37,907 nt of DNA from a virus, in IMG/VR virus record IMGVR_UViG_3300020129_000572, positions 1 to 37,907 of that record; one strand, written 5' to 3'. Positions 7,231 through 15,538 of this stretch are shown here, in pieces. The position numbers were made by a program, and so were the translations under genes. The first letter of the stretch is position 1, and each line of letters begins with the position of its first letter. The notes below the pieces were generated by a model that worked only from the letters and a program-made list of their open reading frames with translations, did not search any database and was not told the origin of the DNA.

Positions 7231-8349
7231 ATGCCAGTTAATCCTCCCGGCAATACCCTCGCCTCGATCCAGGTCAAAGTGAGACGGCTAACTAGATCGC
7301 CGTCCCAGAACCAATTGACCGACGATGATCTCAATAATTATATTAACACGTTTGTGGTCTATGACTTCCCAGAGCAGCTGCGGATGTTTAATCTACGCAC
7401 TACTTTCAGCTTCTGGTGTAACTCATTTCAGGATAGATACCCTACCGATGAAGTATCATTCGCTGGCGTTACGACCAACCAGCTCTATAACTTTCAAAAC
7501 CGATACCTCACTATCCATCAGCCGGTCTATATCGCCGGTTATCAGGCATTTTTTTCTCAGTCGAGAGAGCAATTTTTCGGTATTTATCCCCTTACTAACA
7601 GCATCCTGTCTATTGGCACTACTGGTGATGGCGTTACTACGAGCTACGCGGGAGTAATCACCAATAACACAGGCCCTAACTTCGTAAATCCCTCGCTGGC
7701 TAACCAGACGACGACCCTCCTCCAGAATAACGTTCTCTTCAGCTCTATCGACCTTAATAACGCAGGGCTCGCATTAGTGGACGTTCCGGTAGTGAGCGCC
7801 ACGACGGGCAATCCTACCACCGTAGGCAACCTCTACGTTCCTGGTTTACAACCCACCACCCCTCCCACCGTCGTAGACCCTACGAATAATGTGAACTACG
7901 TCACCGGTGCCTTTACTATAACGTTCCCGACCGCACCCGGTGTAGGACAGCCTATTAACAGCCAGACAGTTCCGCAGATCGTGGCATTACCACAGGCGCT
8001 TCTGTACTACGATAATACGTTCTTCCTCCGTCCCGTCCCCGATCAGCCCTATCAGATTAACTTCGAGTGCTATGTGGCCCCTACATTCCTTATGGAGACC
8101 ACGCAGTCTCCTAAATTAGAAGAGTGGTGGCAGTACATTGCCTATGGCGCTGCGAAAAAGATCTTCGAGGATCGTATGGACATGGAGAGCGTGCAGGCCA
8201 TAATGCCTGAATTTAAAACTCAAGAGCGGCTCTGCCTTCGCAGGACGGTCGTGCAGTATACCAATGAGCGAACGGCAACTATTTATACCGAACAGACTGG
8301 TTTCGGTCCTGGCACAGGTGGCTGGGGCTGGGGCGGTGGACCATTCTAA
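7231..8349 (+). CDS. Head-to-tail or tail structural protein
   Basis: A 372-residue protein. Residues 1-90 (SIQVKVRRLTRSPSQNQLTDDDLNNYIN, VVYDFPEQLRMFNLRTTFSF) have a helical adaptor look, with a long beta-rich middle (YIAGYQAFFSQSREQFFGIYP) and a helical patch KLEEWWQYIAYGAAKKIFEDRMDME before a Gly/Trp tail (GTGGWGWGGGPF). I recall similar proteins at the same place in uncultured podophages, always as structural or adaptor proteins without a fixed name. Placed between capsid-associated and large tail genes, a head-to-tail joining role is the best guess. AGGAGATATC upstream of the ATG matches the signal at 5407. Confidence 0.75.
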   Translation: MPVNPPGNTLASIQVKVRRLTRSPSQNQLTDDDLNNYINTFVVYDFPEQLRMFNLRTTFSFWCNSFQDRYPTDEVSFAGVTTNQLYNFQNRYLTIHQPVYIAGYQAFFSQSREQFFGIYPLTNSILSIGTTGDGVTTSYAGVITNNTGPNFVNPSLANQTTTLLQNNVLFSSIDLNNAGLALVDVPVVSATTGNPTTVGNLYVPGLQPTTPPTVVDPTNNVNYVTGAFTITFPTAPGVGQPINSQTVPQIVALPQALLYYDNTFFLRPVPDQPYQINFECYVAPTFLMETTQSPKLEEWWQYIAYGAAKKIFEDRMDMESVQAIMPEFKTQERLCLRRTVVQYTNERTATIYTEQTGFGPGTGGWGWGGGPF

Positions 8350-8361
8350 GAAAGGATAACG

Positions 8362-8982
8362 ATGCCAGTCCCATCAGATTATAATCCAAATATCCCTCAG
8401 CCTACGGATCTACTATCCGTATCTCAGGGGAACTTGCTCAACAACTTCGGCGCTATCCAGGCTCTGATCGATGTGAACCACGTCGACTTCGCTGCAGCTG
8501 GCGCAGGAAAGCACTTCTTCATCGAGATGCCTGTTCAGGCGCCCGCACCTGCTACATCAGGAGGAGAAGTTGGGCTCTATTCCCAGACTTCAGCTATAAC
8601 CGCTCAGCCGGAGCTTGTATTCGCCCGGCAGGCGGGATCTACCGCCCCTGCACAAGTACAGATCACCGAGTTTACCTCTGCTCGCTGGCAGAACCCAGGA
8701 TGGGCAATGCTGCCTTCTGGGATCTTGCTCAAATGGCACTCTAATATACCCTTCGGTGGCTCACAGACCGTAGTGATCGATCTCAATACAGACGTTCCTA
8801 CATCGCCTAACTACACGAACGTTCTCACGGTACTCGTCTGCGGCGTAGATACTGCCGGCACCTATGACCATGTGATCGCCGTTAAATCCAATAGCGGAGG
8901 AGGAGCTGTTATCCTTACCGTCTATGCGGGCACTGTGCCACCAGGAACTGTCTCTTTCAGATATCTTGCTATAGGGTACTAA
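8362..8982 (+). CDS. Hypothetical tail protein
   Basis: A 206-residue protein. The start PSDYNPNIPQPTDLLSVSQGNLLNNFGAIQALIDVNHVDF is a type seen at the N-terminus of phage fibre or tail proteins, where it attaches to the tail. The C-terminal two-thirds is beta-rich (GWAMLPSGILLKWHSNIPF, GTVSFRYLAIGY), like a small fibre head or distal tail domain. AAAGGATAACG precedes the ATG. It lies between the adaptor-like gene and the large tail gene. Function inferred only from form and place. Confidence 0.72.
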   Translation: MPVPSDYNPNIPQPTDLLSVSQGNLLNNFGAIQALIDVNHVDFAAAGAGKHFFIEMPVQAPAPATSGGEVGLYSQTSAITAQPELVFARQAGSTAPAQVQITEFTSARWQNPGWAMLPSGILLKWHSNIPFGGSQTVVIDLNTDVPTSPNYTNVLTVLVCGVDTAGTYDHVIAVKSNSGGGAVILTVYAGTVPPGTVSFRYLAIGY

Positions 8983-8983
8983 T

Positions 8984-11248
8984 ATGGCGTACGATCGTTT
9001 CCTTATCGCGCCTCTGAGCTCAGGGCTGCAGACTAACATGAGGCCATGGCTTATCTCTGATGACGCCTTTGCCCAATTGAATAATGCATACCTCTTCAGG
9101 GGACGCGTGCGTAAACGATTCGGGTCACGATTTATGGGAAGCGGGTGGCCTTCCGCCGCCGTAGAGCCTCTCTTTTCTCGCTTCAGAATCGCCCTTGAGG
9201 GCGGCGCTGCAGTGGGAATCACAGACGGAGCAGGCAATGCGGCAGGAACTGTGCCTGGTGCTATCTTCAAGGTAGGCCAGATGTTCTCCATAGGCACCGT
9301 GATGTATACGGTCAACGTAACGGGGACGCCAGCTACCATGCTCGCGACCACGGTGACGCCAACGGCTACGTATGATACATCCAACGGAAATTATGTCTTT
9401 GCAGGCGCGCCCGCTACTACCCAAATCTATTTCTACCCCGGCGAACCAGTAATGGGCCTCACTAATTACCAGGTTGGAGCAATAAATGATCAGCCCTCTT
9501 ACGGATTTGATACCCAATTCGCCTACGTATTCACGGGTGGCTCATGGCAGCGATCGGGCGCTGGCGTAACTCCCATATGGCATGGGGATAATACTAACTT
9601 CTTCTGGACTACTAACTGGTGGGGAACCACCATCGCGATAGACACCCTATATGTATCCAATTTTAATGCCACAATAGGCACTCCGGGTGCTGGCGACGAC
9701 CCCATGTGGACCTTTGACGGAACTACATGGGCCACCTTTACTCCCACCTTCTTGGTCGCTGGCGACAATGTCCAGACCGCGCGAATAGTGATTCCCTTTA
9801 AGAGAAGGTTGTTACTCCTTAACACAATCGAGCAGGACGCGGCCGGAACTACAAATACTGCCTATCCCGCTCGCTGCCGCTATTCTTGGGTAGGAACCCC
9901 CTTAGACGCGAACGCATTTCTCGAAGAAAATCAGGTTGGAGCCGGCGGCGCTGGATTTATAGACGCCACCACCGAAGAGGCCATAGTGAGCGCCGAGTTC
10001 ATTAAAGATCGACTCATCGTCTACTTTGAGAGAAGCACATGGGAGCTAGCGTATACTTTTAATGAAAATGAGCCATTCGTCTGGCAAAAAATTAATACGG
10101 AATTAGGTTCCGAATCTACCTTTTCTACTGTCCCATTTGATAAAGTTATTCTGACGATCGGGAACACAGGTGTCCATGCCTGTAACGGTGCGAACGTTGA
10201 ACGTATCGATACCGATATCCCTGATCAGGTGTTCCAGATCGTCGATAAGAAAGAAGGTGTTTCACGCGTCGCAGGGATACGCGACTACTATGTGGAGATG
10301 GTCTATTGGACCTTCCCCGCAACATACCAGAATCCCTCGGAGGTCTACCCTACTAAAGTACTCGTTTATAATTATCGCACTGGCACTTGGGCGTTTAATG
10401 ATGATTGCATTACAGCTTTCGGCTATTTTGAACAACAGGACGGAGTCACCTGGGCATCCACTACGGAAACGTGGGAGGAGGCCGACTTCACCTGGACCAG
10501 TGGAACAACCGCTGCCCAGTTCAGGCAGGTCATAGCTGGAAACCAGGAGGGGTTCGTCTTTATCGTGGACGCAGATCTGGGTAGAAATGCCCGGGCTATG
10601 CAGCTCACCGATATGGCGAACGTTGTCCCTTCTGGAATCGATCTCACCATCATTGACCACACCCTCAATATCGATGACTATGTCATGATAGAGGGCGCCC
10701 AGGGTGTCACGGGCGTAAACGGTATTATCTGGAATGTAGCTCGCATCATAGACACCGATACCGTTCGTGTTTTTTCCCAAACCGTCCCGTCCCATTTCAC
10801 CGGCACCTACACAGGCGGTGGTTATATTACTCGCGTCTCCAATATCACGATACAGAGTAAGCAGTGGAACCCCTACGATAAGAAGGGCCAGAACGTCTAC
10901 TTAGCCAAGATAGATTTCGGCGTTCAGAAGACGCCAACGGGCGAGATCACGGTAGATTACTATCCCTCCTCTTCTTATGTCCCCATGCTCTATGCAGGGA
11001 GACAGACAGGTACGCTCATGGGCACTGGAATACTAGAGACATTCCCCTACGATCCAGTCTTCTATCCCCTTGAGGCTTACCAGGATAAGCTCTGGCATTC
11101 TATTTACTTCCAGACAGAGGGTGATTGCATTCAGCTTCAGTTCTTCTTTAGCGACGCGCAGATCTCCAATCCAGAGATCGCCTTCGCCGACTTCGAGCTT
11201 GAAGGATTAGTACTCCATACCATGGCCGTAAGCACGAGGTTACAATAA
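8984..11248 (+). CDS. Large tail protein (tail-tube/nozzle or DNA-stabilisation type)
   Basis: A 754-residue beta-rich protein, the largest in the window. It begins MAYDRFLIAPLSSGLQTNMRPWLISDDAFAQ with AYLFRGRVRKRFGSRF, a start I associate with large tail proteins of podophages. The body has many Trp/Tyr-rich strands suggestive of a propeller-like fold (LIVYFERSTWELAYTF, RDYYVEMVYWTFP). Functionally it would match the T7 gp12-like nozzle or the P22 gp10-like plug. The stop overlaps the next ATG (TAATG at 11246-11250), so translation is coupled. No enzymatic motif seen. Confidence 0.75.
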   Translation: MAYDRFLIAPLSSGLQTNMRPWLISDDAFAQLNNAYLFRGRVRKRFGSRFMGSGWPSAAVEPLFSRFRIALEGGAAVGITDGAGNAAGTVPGAIFKVGQMFSIGTVMYTVNVTGTPATMLATTVTPTATYDTSNGNYVFAGAPATTQIYFYPGEPVMGLTNYQVGAINDQPSYGFDTQFAYVFTGGSWQRSGAGVTPIWHGDNTNFFWTTNWWGTTIAIDTLYVSNFNATIGTPGAGDDPMWTFDGTTWATFTPTFLVAGDNVQTARIVIPFKRRLLLLNTIEQDAAGTTNTAYPARCRYSWVGTPLDANAFLEENQVGAGGAGFIDATTEEAIVSAEFIKDRLIVYFERSTWELAYTFNENEPFVWQKINTELGSESTFSTVPFDKVILTIGNTGVHACNGANVERIDTDIPDQVFQIVDKKEGVSRVAGIRDYYVEMVYWTFPATYQNPSEVYPTKVLVYNYRTGTWAFNDDCITAFGYFEQQDGVTWASTTETWEEADFTWTSGTTAAQFRQVIAGNQEGFVFIVDADLGRNARAMQLTDMANVVPSGIDLTIIDHTLNIDDYVMIEGAQGVTGVNGIIWNVARIIDTDTVRVFSQTVPSHFTGTYTGGGYITRVSNITIQSKQWNPYDKKGQNVYLAKIDFGVQKTPTGEITVDYYPSSSYVPMLYAGRQTGTLMGTGILETFPYDPVFYPLEAYQDKLWHSIYFQTEGDCIQLQFFFSDAQISNPEIAFADFELEGLVLHTMAVSTRLQ

Positions 11249-11787
11249 TGCCTAGACTCGGATCTTCTGGATCACTAGTACCTACGACGAATATATGGGA
11301 TGTAGCCCAGTTCTATACGGTCGACATAAAGAGCCCAGAATTCCGGGAGCTTCTCGTTCGGCTCGCCCAGAATATCAATAATATCGTCCTTACGCTCAAC
11401 GTTAAGGACGCTGGTTACTATAATATTTTTGAATTCGTGAATGGGCAGCTATATTTCCCCAACCCAGCATTAGATTCTTCTACCAATGCTAACCCTATAT
11501 TCCGTCCCGTTCTTCGCCTGGTGGTCAATTTTGGGGCCCTTCCCAATACTGCCACGAAGTCAGTCGCGCACAATATCGCCATAACCCCTAGCTACACATT
11601 CACGCGAATCTATGCGACCGCCTCAGATACCGTTAACAAAGTATATATCCCCATACCGTATGCATCGCCTGTTTTAGCGAACAATATCGAGCTTAATGTG
11701 GATGCCACGAACGTTAATATTACTACGGGATCAGATAGGACTAACTTCGACGAATGCTATGTCGTCTTGGAATATATACGAACGTAG
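11248..11787 (+). CDS. Tail-associated structural protein
   Basis: A 179-residue protein translationally coupled to the large tail gene by a TAATG overlap. The N-terminal half is helical (FRELLVRLAQNINNIVLTLNVKDAGYYN). The C-terminal half is beta-rich (SYTFTRIYATASDT, FDECYVVLEYIRT) and resembles small fibre-head or appendage domains. No family recognised. The coupling argues for a partner of the large tail protein in the virion. Confidence 0.72.
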   Translation: MPRLGSSGSLVPTTNIWDVAQFYTVDIKSPEFRELLVRLAQNINNIVLTLNVKDAGYYNIFEFVNGQLYFPNPALDSSTNANPIFRPVLRLVVNFGALPNTATKSVAHNIAITPSYTFTRIYATASDTVNKVYIPIPYASPVLANNIELNVDATNVNITTGSDRTNFDECYVVLEYIRT

Positions 11788-11852
11788 ATTGTAAAACTGA
11801 TGTTACGCGATTAGGATATGGGCTGAAATGAAGTTTTTAGGAAAGGAAGAAG

Positions 11853-12470
11853 ATGCCATTTCCATTAATACCACTAGCGCTCGGAGCAGCGGGTGGGGCA
11901 TTAGCAGGTTATTTAGGTGGTCGGGGTACTTCGAGTCAGCCGGAGAATCAAGCTCCTGGTGCCAAGACATATGGCGGCGGCGGGAACTTTCTCACGGGCT
12001 ACGATCCGAAGGCACTTCTCTTCCCTCGCTTTGGGCAGGAGCAGCAAGGTTTACAGAATCAGTCTATTATGCAGGCTCTCTCCTTATTACAGGGAGGGAA
12101 AGCCCCTGGATCATTCGACTTCGCACCCATAGCCCAGCAGGCTCGGACCCAGTTTATGAGCCAGACAGTGCCTTCACTGGCGGAGCGGTTTGTGGCAATG
12201 GGTTCAGGACCAGAATCGAGCCGCTTCCAATCTACCCTCGCCCGCGCTGGCGCAGGATTAGAAGAAGGACTCGCTGGACTCCAGTCAAAATTTGGGCTCG
12301 CCCAACAGGGACAGAATACCCAGCTATTGCAGCTTCTTTTAAGCCTGGGCATGCAGCCTCAGTATGAATCTGCGTATTCACCATCACAGCCTGGACTCGC
12401 CCAGTCGGTCGCTCCCGCCTTAGGGCAGCTCGGTGGATTAGCCGGCTTATCGTACCTCGGCTTACTCTAA
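11853..12470 (+). CDS. Probable internal (DNA ejection) protein, glycine-rich
   Basis: A 205-residue protein with a hydrophobic Gly/Ala zipper start (PLIPLALGAAGGALAGYLGGRG, about residues 4-25), a Gln-rich helical middle, and a Gly/Leu-rich end (GQLGGLAGLSYLGLL). Small membrane-active Gly-rich proteins of this kind sit in podovirus capsids and enter the host envelope with the DNA (compare P22 gp7/gp20, T7 gp14). AAGGAAG precedes the ATG. It lies directly before a second ejection-type protein. I see no lytic transglycosylase motif in either. Confidence 0.65.
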   Translation: MPFPLIPLALGAAGGALAGYLGGRGTSSQPENQAPGAKTYGGGGNFLTGYDPKALLFPRFGQEQQGLQNQSIMQALSLLQGGKAPGSFDFAPIAQQARTQFMSQTVPSLAERFVAMGSGPESSRFQSTLARAGAGLEEGLAGLQSKFGLAQQGQNTQLLQLLLSLGMQPQYESAYSPSQPGLAQSVAPALGQLGGLAGLSYLGLL

Positions 12471-12479
12471 GGAGAGACG

Positions 12480-13640
12480 ATGCCTCAAATAATAAATGAA
12501 AATCAAAATTTCGGGTCACTGCTCGGTACTGGGCTAGCATCTGGTCTCAACGTGTTAGCCCAGAATAAATTGAACCAGTTCGCAGGACGCCAGCAGCGTA
12601 ATATGACCGCTCAGGGCTTAGCCTCTTTAGGGATCCCAGAGCAGAATGCGATGCAGATAGCAGGACTTCCTGAAAAACTACAGGAGCTCGTGGTAAAGAA
12701 CTATCTCGCAGCCGCTGAAAGCCAGGGCCTTAACGAAGCGTTAGCAGCTCTATCGGGCGAGCCTCAGCAGCAACAGCTACCTGGTGCTCAGAATTTCTAT
12801 CAGCAGGCAGCGCCGCAGCAGAATCCACAGCTTTCAGCCCTACAGAATCTTATCTCTTCTGGCCAGGGCGTTACTCCTGAAGCATTTGGTCAGCAGTTAT
12901 CACAGGGCGCATCGCAGGCTCCTCAGGCTCAGGCTCCTAAGGGTGGCGTGATTCCTACGTACAACGATCCTCAGCAGAGAGCAGAAAGACAGAAAAGCTT
13001 CGCCGATATACTAAAGACTGCTCGAATTTCACCGGAGCATAAGTTGAAACTAGCAGCGATGCAGCAGTCTCAGAAGCTCGAGAAAGAGAAGCTAAGCGCC
13101 AAGGAGCAGCAGATTGTTAATCAGGAAACAAAGCCCCTGTATGACGAAATTACTAAGGGAGCTCGGGCCGCTCAGAATAACAATAAGAGGCTCGACCGCA
13201 TGGAAGAGTTGGCGAAGCGTGGGAACTTAACCTATCCCCTTTTTGCCAGCGCGCTAGAAACTCTCTCCAATGGAATATTCGGATTCGGCATCGATCTTAC
13301 TGCGCTTCTCCATCAGGATTCCCAGGAATTCAGGAAGCTCAGTAACGATTTCCTTAAGGATGCGAAGGACACCTTCGGCTCTCGCCTCACCAATTACGAT
13401 GTTAAAACCTTCCTCTCCACCGTCCCCACCCTTTCCCAGAGTCACTTGGGTAAGCTGCGCGTTATCAATAACCTGCGCTCATTTAATGAAGCGGCGCTAC
13501 TTCGCAAGAAAGCTATGGATAAGATTATTCAAGATAATGGCGGCAGGCGTCCGGCCAATCTGGATGTACTGGTCGAAGAAAGAATCTCTCCCCAGCTTGA
13601 TGTGCTAGCCGAGAAGTTTAAATCTGGTGAAAAGATCTGA
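12480..13640 (+). CDS. Probable internal virion (ejection) protein, Gln-rich
   Basis: A 386-residue, largely helical protein. The N-terminus is Gly/Leu rich (FGSLLGTGLASGLNVLAQNK). Residues about 85-155 are strongly Gln/Pro/Ala rich (PQQQQLPGAQ, QQAAPQQNPQ) and likely disordered. A charged helical stretch follows (HKLKLAAMQQSQKLEKEKLSAKEQQ) and a folded C-terminus (LDRMEELAKRGNLTYPLF, DFLKDAKDTFGSRLT). Extended helical composition and the pairing with the gene at 11853 match podovirus ejection proteins that build a trans-envelope conduit. Much shorter than T7 gp16. No lysozyme domain seen. GGAGAG lies before the ATG. Confidence 0.65.
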   Translation: MPQIINENQNFGSLLGTGLASGLNVLAQNKLNQFAGRQQRNMTAQGLASLGIPEQNAMQIAGLPEKLQELVVKNYLAAAESQGLNEALAALSGEPQQQQLPGAQNFYQQAAPQQNPQLSALQNLISSGQGVTPEAFGQQLSQGASQAPQAQAPKGGVIPTYNDPQQRAERQKSFADILKTARISPEHKLKLAAMQQSQKLEKEKLSAKEQQIVNQETKPLYDEITKGARAAQNNNKRLDRMEELAKRGNLTYPLFASALETLSNGIFGFGIDLTALLHQDSQEFRKLSNDFLKDAKDTFGSRLTNYDVKTFLSTVPTLSQSHLGKLRVINNLRSFNEAALLRKKAMDKIIQDNGGRRPANLDVLVEERISPQLDVLAEKFKSGEKI

Positions 13641-13847
13641 TTATATTCTTTTCAGGACATATACGAGAAGGCATATGGCCCATACGAGGGGATTTAGTGC
13701 AAGGACTAGGGCCATTACAAAGGCTACCGAGGGAACGAGCAAGAATAGCTGCAAAGCCATTGTGAGCGGACCCGATAGAACATAAGCTCCCACCAGTACT
13801 CCCACTAGGAATATGATGATCTTTATTAATTCTTCACGGTCACTCAT
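13641..13847 (-). CDS. Small, very hydrophobic membrane protein paired with an RHH regulator
   Basis: A 68-residue protein with a short charged start (MSDREELIK) and hydrophobic segments at about 8-25, 29-51 and 54-65, ending in KRI; two or three membrane passes. Its ATG overlaps the end of the upstream ribbon-helix-helix gene by 8 bp, so the two are translated together. The pair runs against the late genes around it. Possible roles are a holin timed by its own repressor, or the toxin of a toxin-antitoxin-like pair; the sequence cannot tell these apart. The stop at 13641 abuts the stop of the convergent ejection gene at 13640 with no terminator between. Confidence 0.75.
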   Translation of the reverse strand: MSDREELIKIIIFLVGVLVGAYVLSGPLTMALQLFLLVPSVAFVMALVLALNPLVWAICLLVYVLKRI

Positions 13848-14001
13848 AGTACCTCTCCTGGCTTATCGCCCTCCGTATCACCTGTATAAGGTAGGAGGTG
13901 ATAGTGCAGTAGCGCCTGTCAGCAATCACCTTAAGCTCTTTGTGTAGTACAAGCGGCAAATCAACTGCCAATCTCTTCTTACTTGCGCGCTTTTTATACA
14001 T
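13840..14001 (-). CDS. Ribbon-helix-helix DNA-binding protein (Arc/CopG-like)
   Basis: A 53-residue protein that reads MYKKRASKKRLAVDLP and then two helices: LVLHKELKVIADRRY (about 17-31) and SYLIQVIRRAISQERYYE (about 36-53), split by CTIT. A basic strand with alternating residues (KRLAVDL) followed by two helices is the RHH fold of Arc, CopG and many antitoxins. GGGAGGTT lies six bases before the ATG. A perfect palindrome, TGTACAC-GAT-GTGTACA (14027-14043), lies inside the promoter just upstream, as expected for autoregulation. The gene overlaps the hydrophobic protein gene by 8 bp. Confidence 0.82.
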   Translation of the reverse strand: MYKKRASKKRLAVDLPLVLHKELKVIADRRYCTITSYLIQVIRRAISQERYYE

Positions 14002-14024
14002 TTCGCAACCTCCCTATTAGAAAT

Positions 14025-14052
14025 ATTGTACACGATGTGTACATATAGTCAA
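14025..14052 (-). promoter_or_regulatory. Leftward promoter with embedded palindromic operator
   Basis: Read on the minus strand, TTGACT (14052-14047) and TACAAT (14030-14025) are separated by 16 bp; each matches the sigma70 consensus at five of six bases. The palindrome TGTACAC-GAT-GTGTACA fills the spacer and overlaps the -10 box, so a bound dimer pair would block polymerase. The natural ligand is the RHH protein encoded 24 bp downstream. The rest of 14002-14127 has only a small stem-loop (14092-14110). Confidence 0.7.
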
Positions 14053-14091
14053 GCACCTTATTGTATAACTCGTGTTGCACGATCTTACTAG

Positions 14092-14110
14092 GAATGAAGC
14101 TATTTCATTC
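14092..14110. repeat. Perfect inverted repeat before the first fibre gene
   Basis: GAATGAA (14092-14098) and TTCATTC (14104-14110) flank GCTAT. The 7-bp stem lies just upstream of the Shine-Dalgarno for the gene at 14128. It could be an operator or an mRNA hairpin; nothing else supports either. Confidence 0.5.
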
Positions 14111-14127
14111 TTATAAAGGAGAAAGAC

Positions 14128-14907
14128 GTGAGCGTAGCACAGTTCCAACAGGTCTCGTATGGCCTTACACAGGCCCTGATACCAGAGCCCCCATTATCTA
14201 TAATTTCCCGCCGAAACCCGACCGCTAATGATAAGGCGCAGATAGGGACCCAGTGGGTGAATAGCGCCACCAATTCCTATTTCGTTTTAACATCCATAGT
14301 CGCCAATGTGGCTACATGGGCATCGGCAGGAACGGGCGCTGGTGTATTCTTCTCCCTTGAGGCAACGGGTGGAAACATCACTGCTGACCTAGGAAATATT
14401 ATCGCTACGGCTGGCGACATTGTGGCAACCGCTGGAGATATCAACGCTGTAGCTGGCTCGGTGAATGCTGGCACGGATGTAAACGCCACTAATGATGTAA
14501 CCGCTGGCAATGACGTAGTGGCAGACCAGAATATTACTGCTACCAACGGCGACATAACGGCTGCTGCTGGAAATATTGTGGCTACGGCTGGCAATATAGT
14601 TGCCACAGCTGGCGATATTACTGCAACGGCAGGAAGCATCACGGCTGGCACGGATCTAATTGCCGATGTGGATATCACCTCTACGACGGGTAACATAGTC
14701 GCGACCTTGGGCAATATAGAGGCCAGCGCGGGTCACTTCATAGTGAATGGTGTCAGCATCCTTTCGGGAACTGGCGATCCGAACACGGTAGTGAACGCTC
14801 CTCAAGGCTCGTTGTACCTCAATGACGCGGGTTCTGCTATTAATGACCGCGCATGGATAAACATCGATGGTGCCACAGCGTGGACATTTATTACAACCGG
14901 CGCTTAG
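14128..14907 (+). CDS. Tail fibre/adhesin with beta-solenoid heptad repeats
   Basis: A 259-residue protein with a GTG start seven bases after AAAGGAG. Residues about 22-72 form an N-terminal module (PTANDKAQIGTQWVNSATN, then VANVATW) that is related to the starts of the fibres at 20698 and 22383, probably a tail-attachment domain. Residues about 79-205 are a run of some 18 six- or seven-residue repeats of the form G-[DN]-I-x-A-T-A, a pattern that builds a narrow beta-solenoid in adhesins. The end (NAPQGSLYLNDAGSAINDRAWIN) looks like a fibre tip or trimerisation cap. First gene of the fibre region. Confidence 0.8.
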   Translation: MSVAQFQQVSYGLTQALIPEPPLSIISRRNPTANDKAQIGTQWVNSATNSYFVLTSIVANVATWASAGTGAGVFFSLEATGGNITADLGNIIATAGDIVATAGDINAVAGSVNAGTDVNATNDVTAGNDVVADQNITATNGDITAAAGNIVATAGNIVATAGDITATAGSITAGTDLIADVDITSTTGNIVATLGNIEASAGHFIVNGVSILSGTGDPNTVVNAPQGSLYLNDAGSAINDRAWINIDGATAWTFITTGA

Positions 14908-14958
14908 GTGTGTTAGGCTGCCGCTCGGTAGTCTTATCACCTTAGTCTGGAGGATCTT

Positions 14959-15174
14959 ATGGATCTCTATGCAATAGTTAAAGTTGTTCATGCGATTGAA
15001 ACCCGCATCTATGATTTCGGCATTCCGTGGGCCGCTCCTTACGAGGAAGTGTATAAAGCCCTGGATGACATCAGAGCTCAGGTTATGCAGATGGAGGCTA
15101 ACGCGAAAGCGATGGCTGACCAGAAAGCTGCTGAGCAAGGTGCTGCCAAAGTAGACGCGGGTGTTCAGTCCTAG
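14959..15174 (+). CDS. Small helical protein in the fibre operon
   Basis: A 71-residue protein, helical throughout (MDLYAIVKVVHAIETRIYDF, EEVYKALDDIRAQVMQMEANAKAMADQKAAEQ) with an Ala-rich coiled-coil end. CTGGAGG lies before the ATG. No family recognised. It may be a chaperone or a short trimeric coiled-coil part of the fibres. The next gene follows 13 bp after its stop. Confidence 0.65.
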   Translation: MDLYAIVKVVHAIETRIYDFGIPWAAPYEEVYKALDDIRAQVMQMEANAKAMADQKAAEQGAAKVDAGVQS

Positions 15175-15187
15175 AAATAGGAATGAA

Positions 15188-15529
15188 ATGGCCGTAAAGA
15201 ATTACATGAAAGCGATTCCGCTTACTTCTGTAGATTCTGCGACGTTCACAGGTGCATTTGTACCATTAAACGGGGGGCTACAGGCCCCCTGTGTGATTCT
15301 TCGCATTGTTAATTCATCAAATCGAGAAATAGATATTAGTTACGATGGCGGGGCTACTGCCAACGACCATCTCTTCCCTGGCGAGCGCTTACAGCTCGAC
15401 TTCCAGGCGAATGCTGCTCCCAACACTTCGAGTGCGGCCCTTGCGAGAGGAACCAAGATCTACGTGCGTGGCGCTGCAGGCGCTGGGCTCGTCTATCTTG
15501 CCGGATATTATCAACCAGATATCAGTTAA
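15188..15529 (+). CDS. Small beta-sandwich virion protein A
   Basis: A 113-residue beta-rich protein (VILRIVNSSNREIDISYDGG, HLFPGERLQLDFQ, GTKIYVRGAAGAGLVYLAGYY). I place the start at ATG 15188, which has AGGAA just upstream; an earlier in-frame start lies inside the preceding gene. The layout (strand, turn with Asp/Gly, pairing strands, YV...VYL end) matches the next gene's product, so the two look like tandem paralogues. Likely a small fibre-base or decoration protein; function unknown. Confidence 0.72.
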   Translation: MAVKNYMKAIPLTSVDSATFTGAFVPLNGGLQAPCVILRIVNSSNREIDISYDGGATANDHLFPGERLQLDFQANAAPNTSSAALARGTKIYVRGAAGAGLVYLAGYYQPDIS

Positions 15530-15538
15530 GGAGCTGCT

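Noticed and set aside
10262-10795. Minus-strand frame of 177 codons within the large tail gene
   Set aside because: Shadow of the plus-strand 754-residue gene; no ribosome site or neighbour on that strand.
11828-12367. Plus-strand frame overlapping the first ejection protein in another phase
   Set aside because: Trp/Arg-rich, odd composition; the frame at 11853 has the ribosome site and membrane-active features.
14365-14745. Possible CRISPR array or DNA repeat
   Set aside because: The periodicity is at the protein level (six or seven residues); the DNA units vary and there are no spacers.
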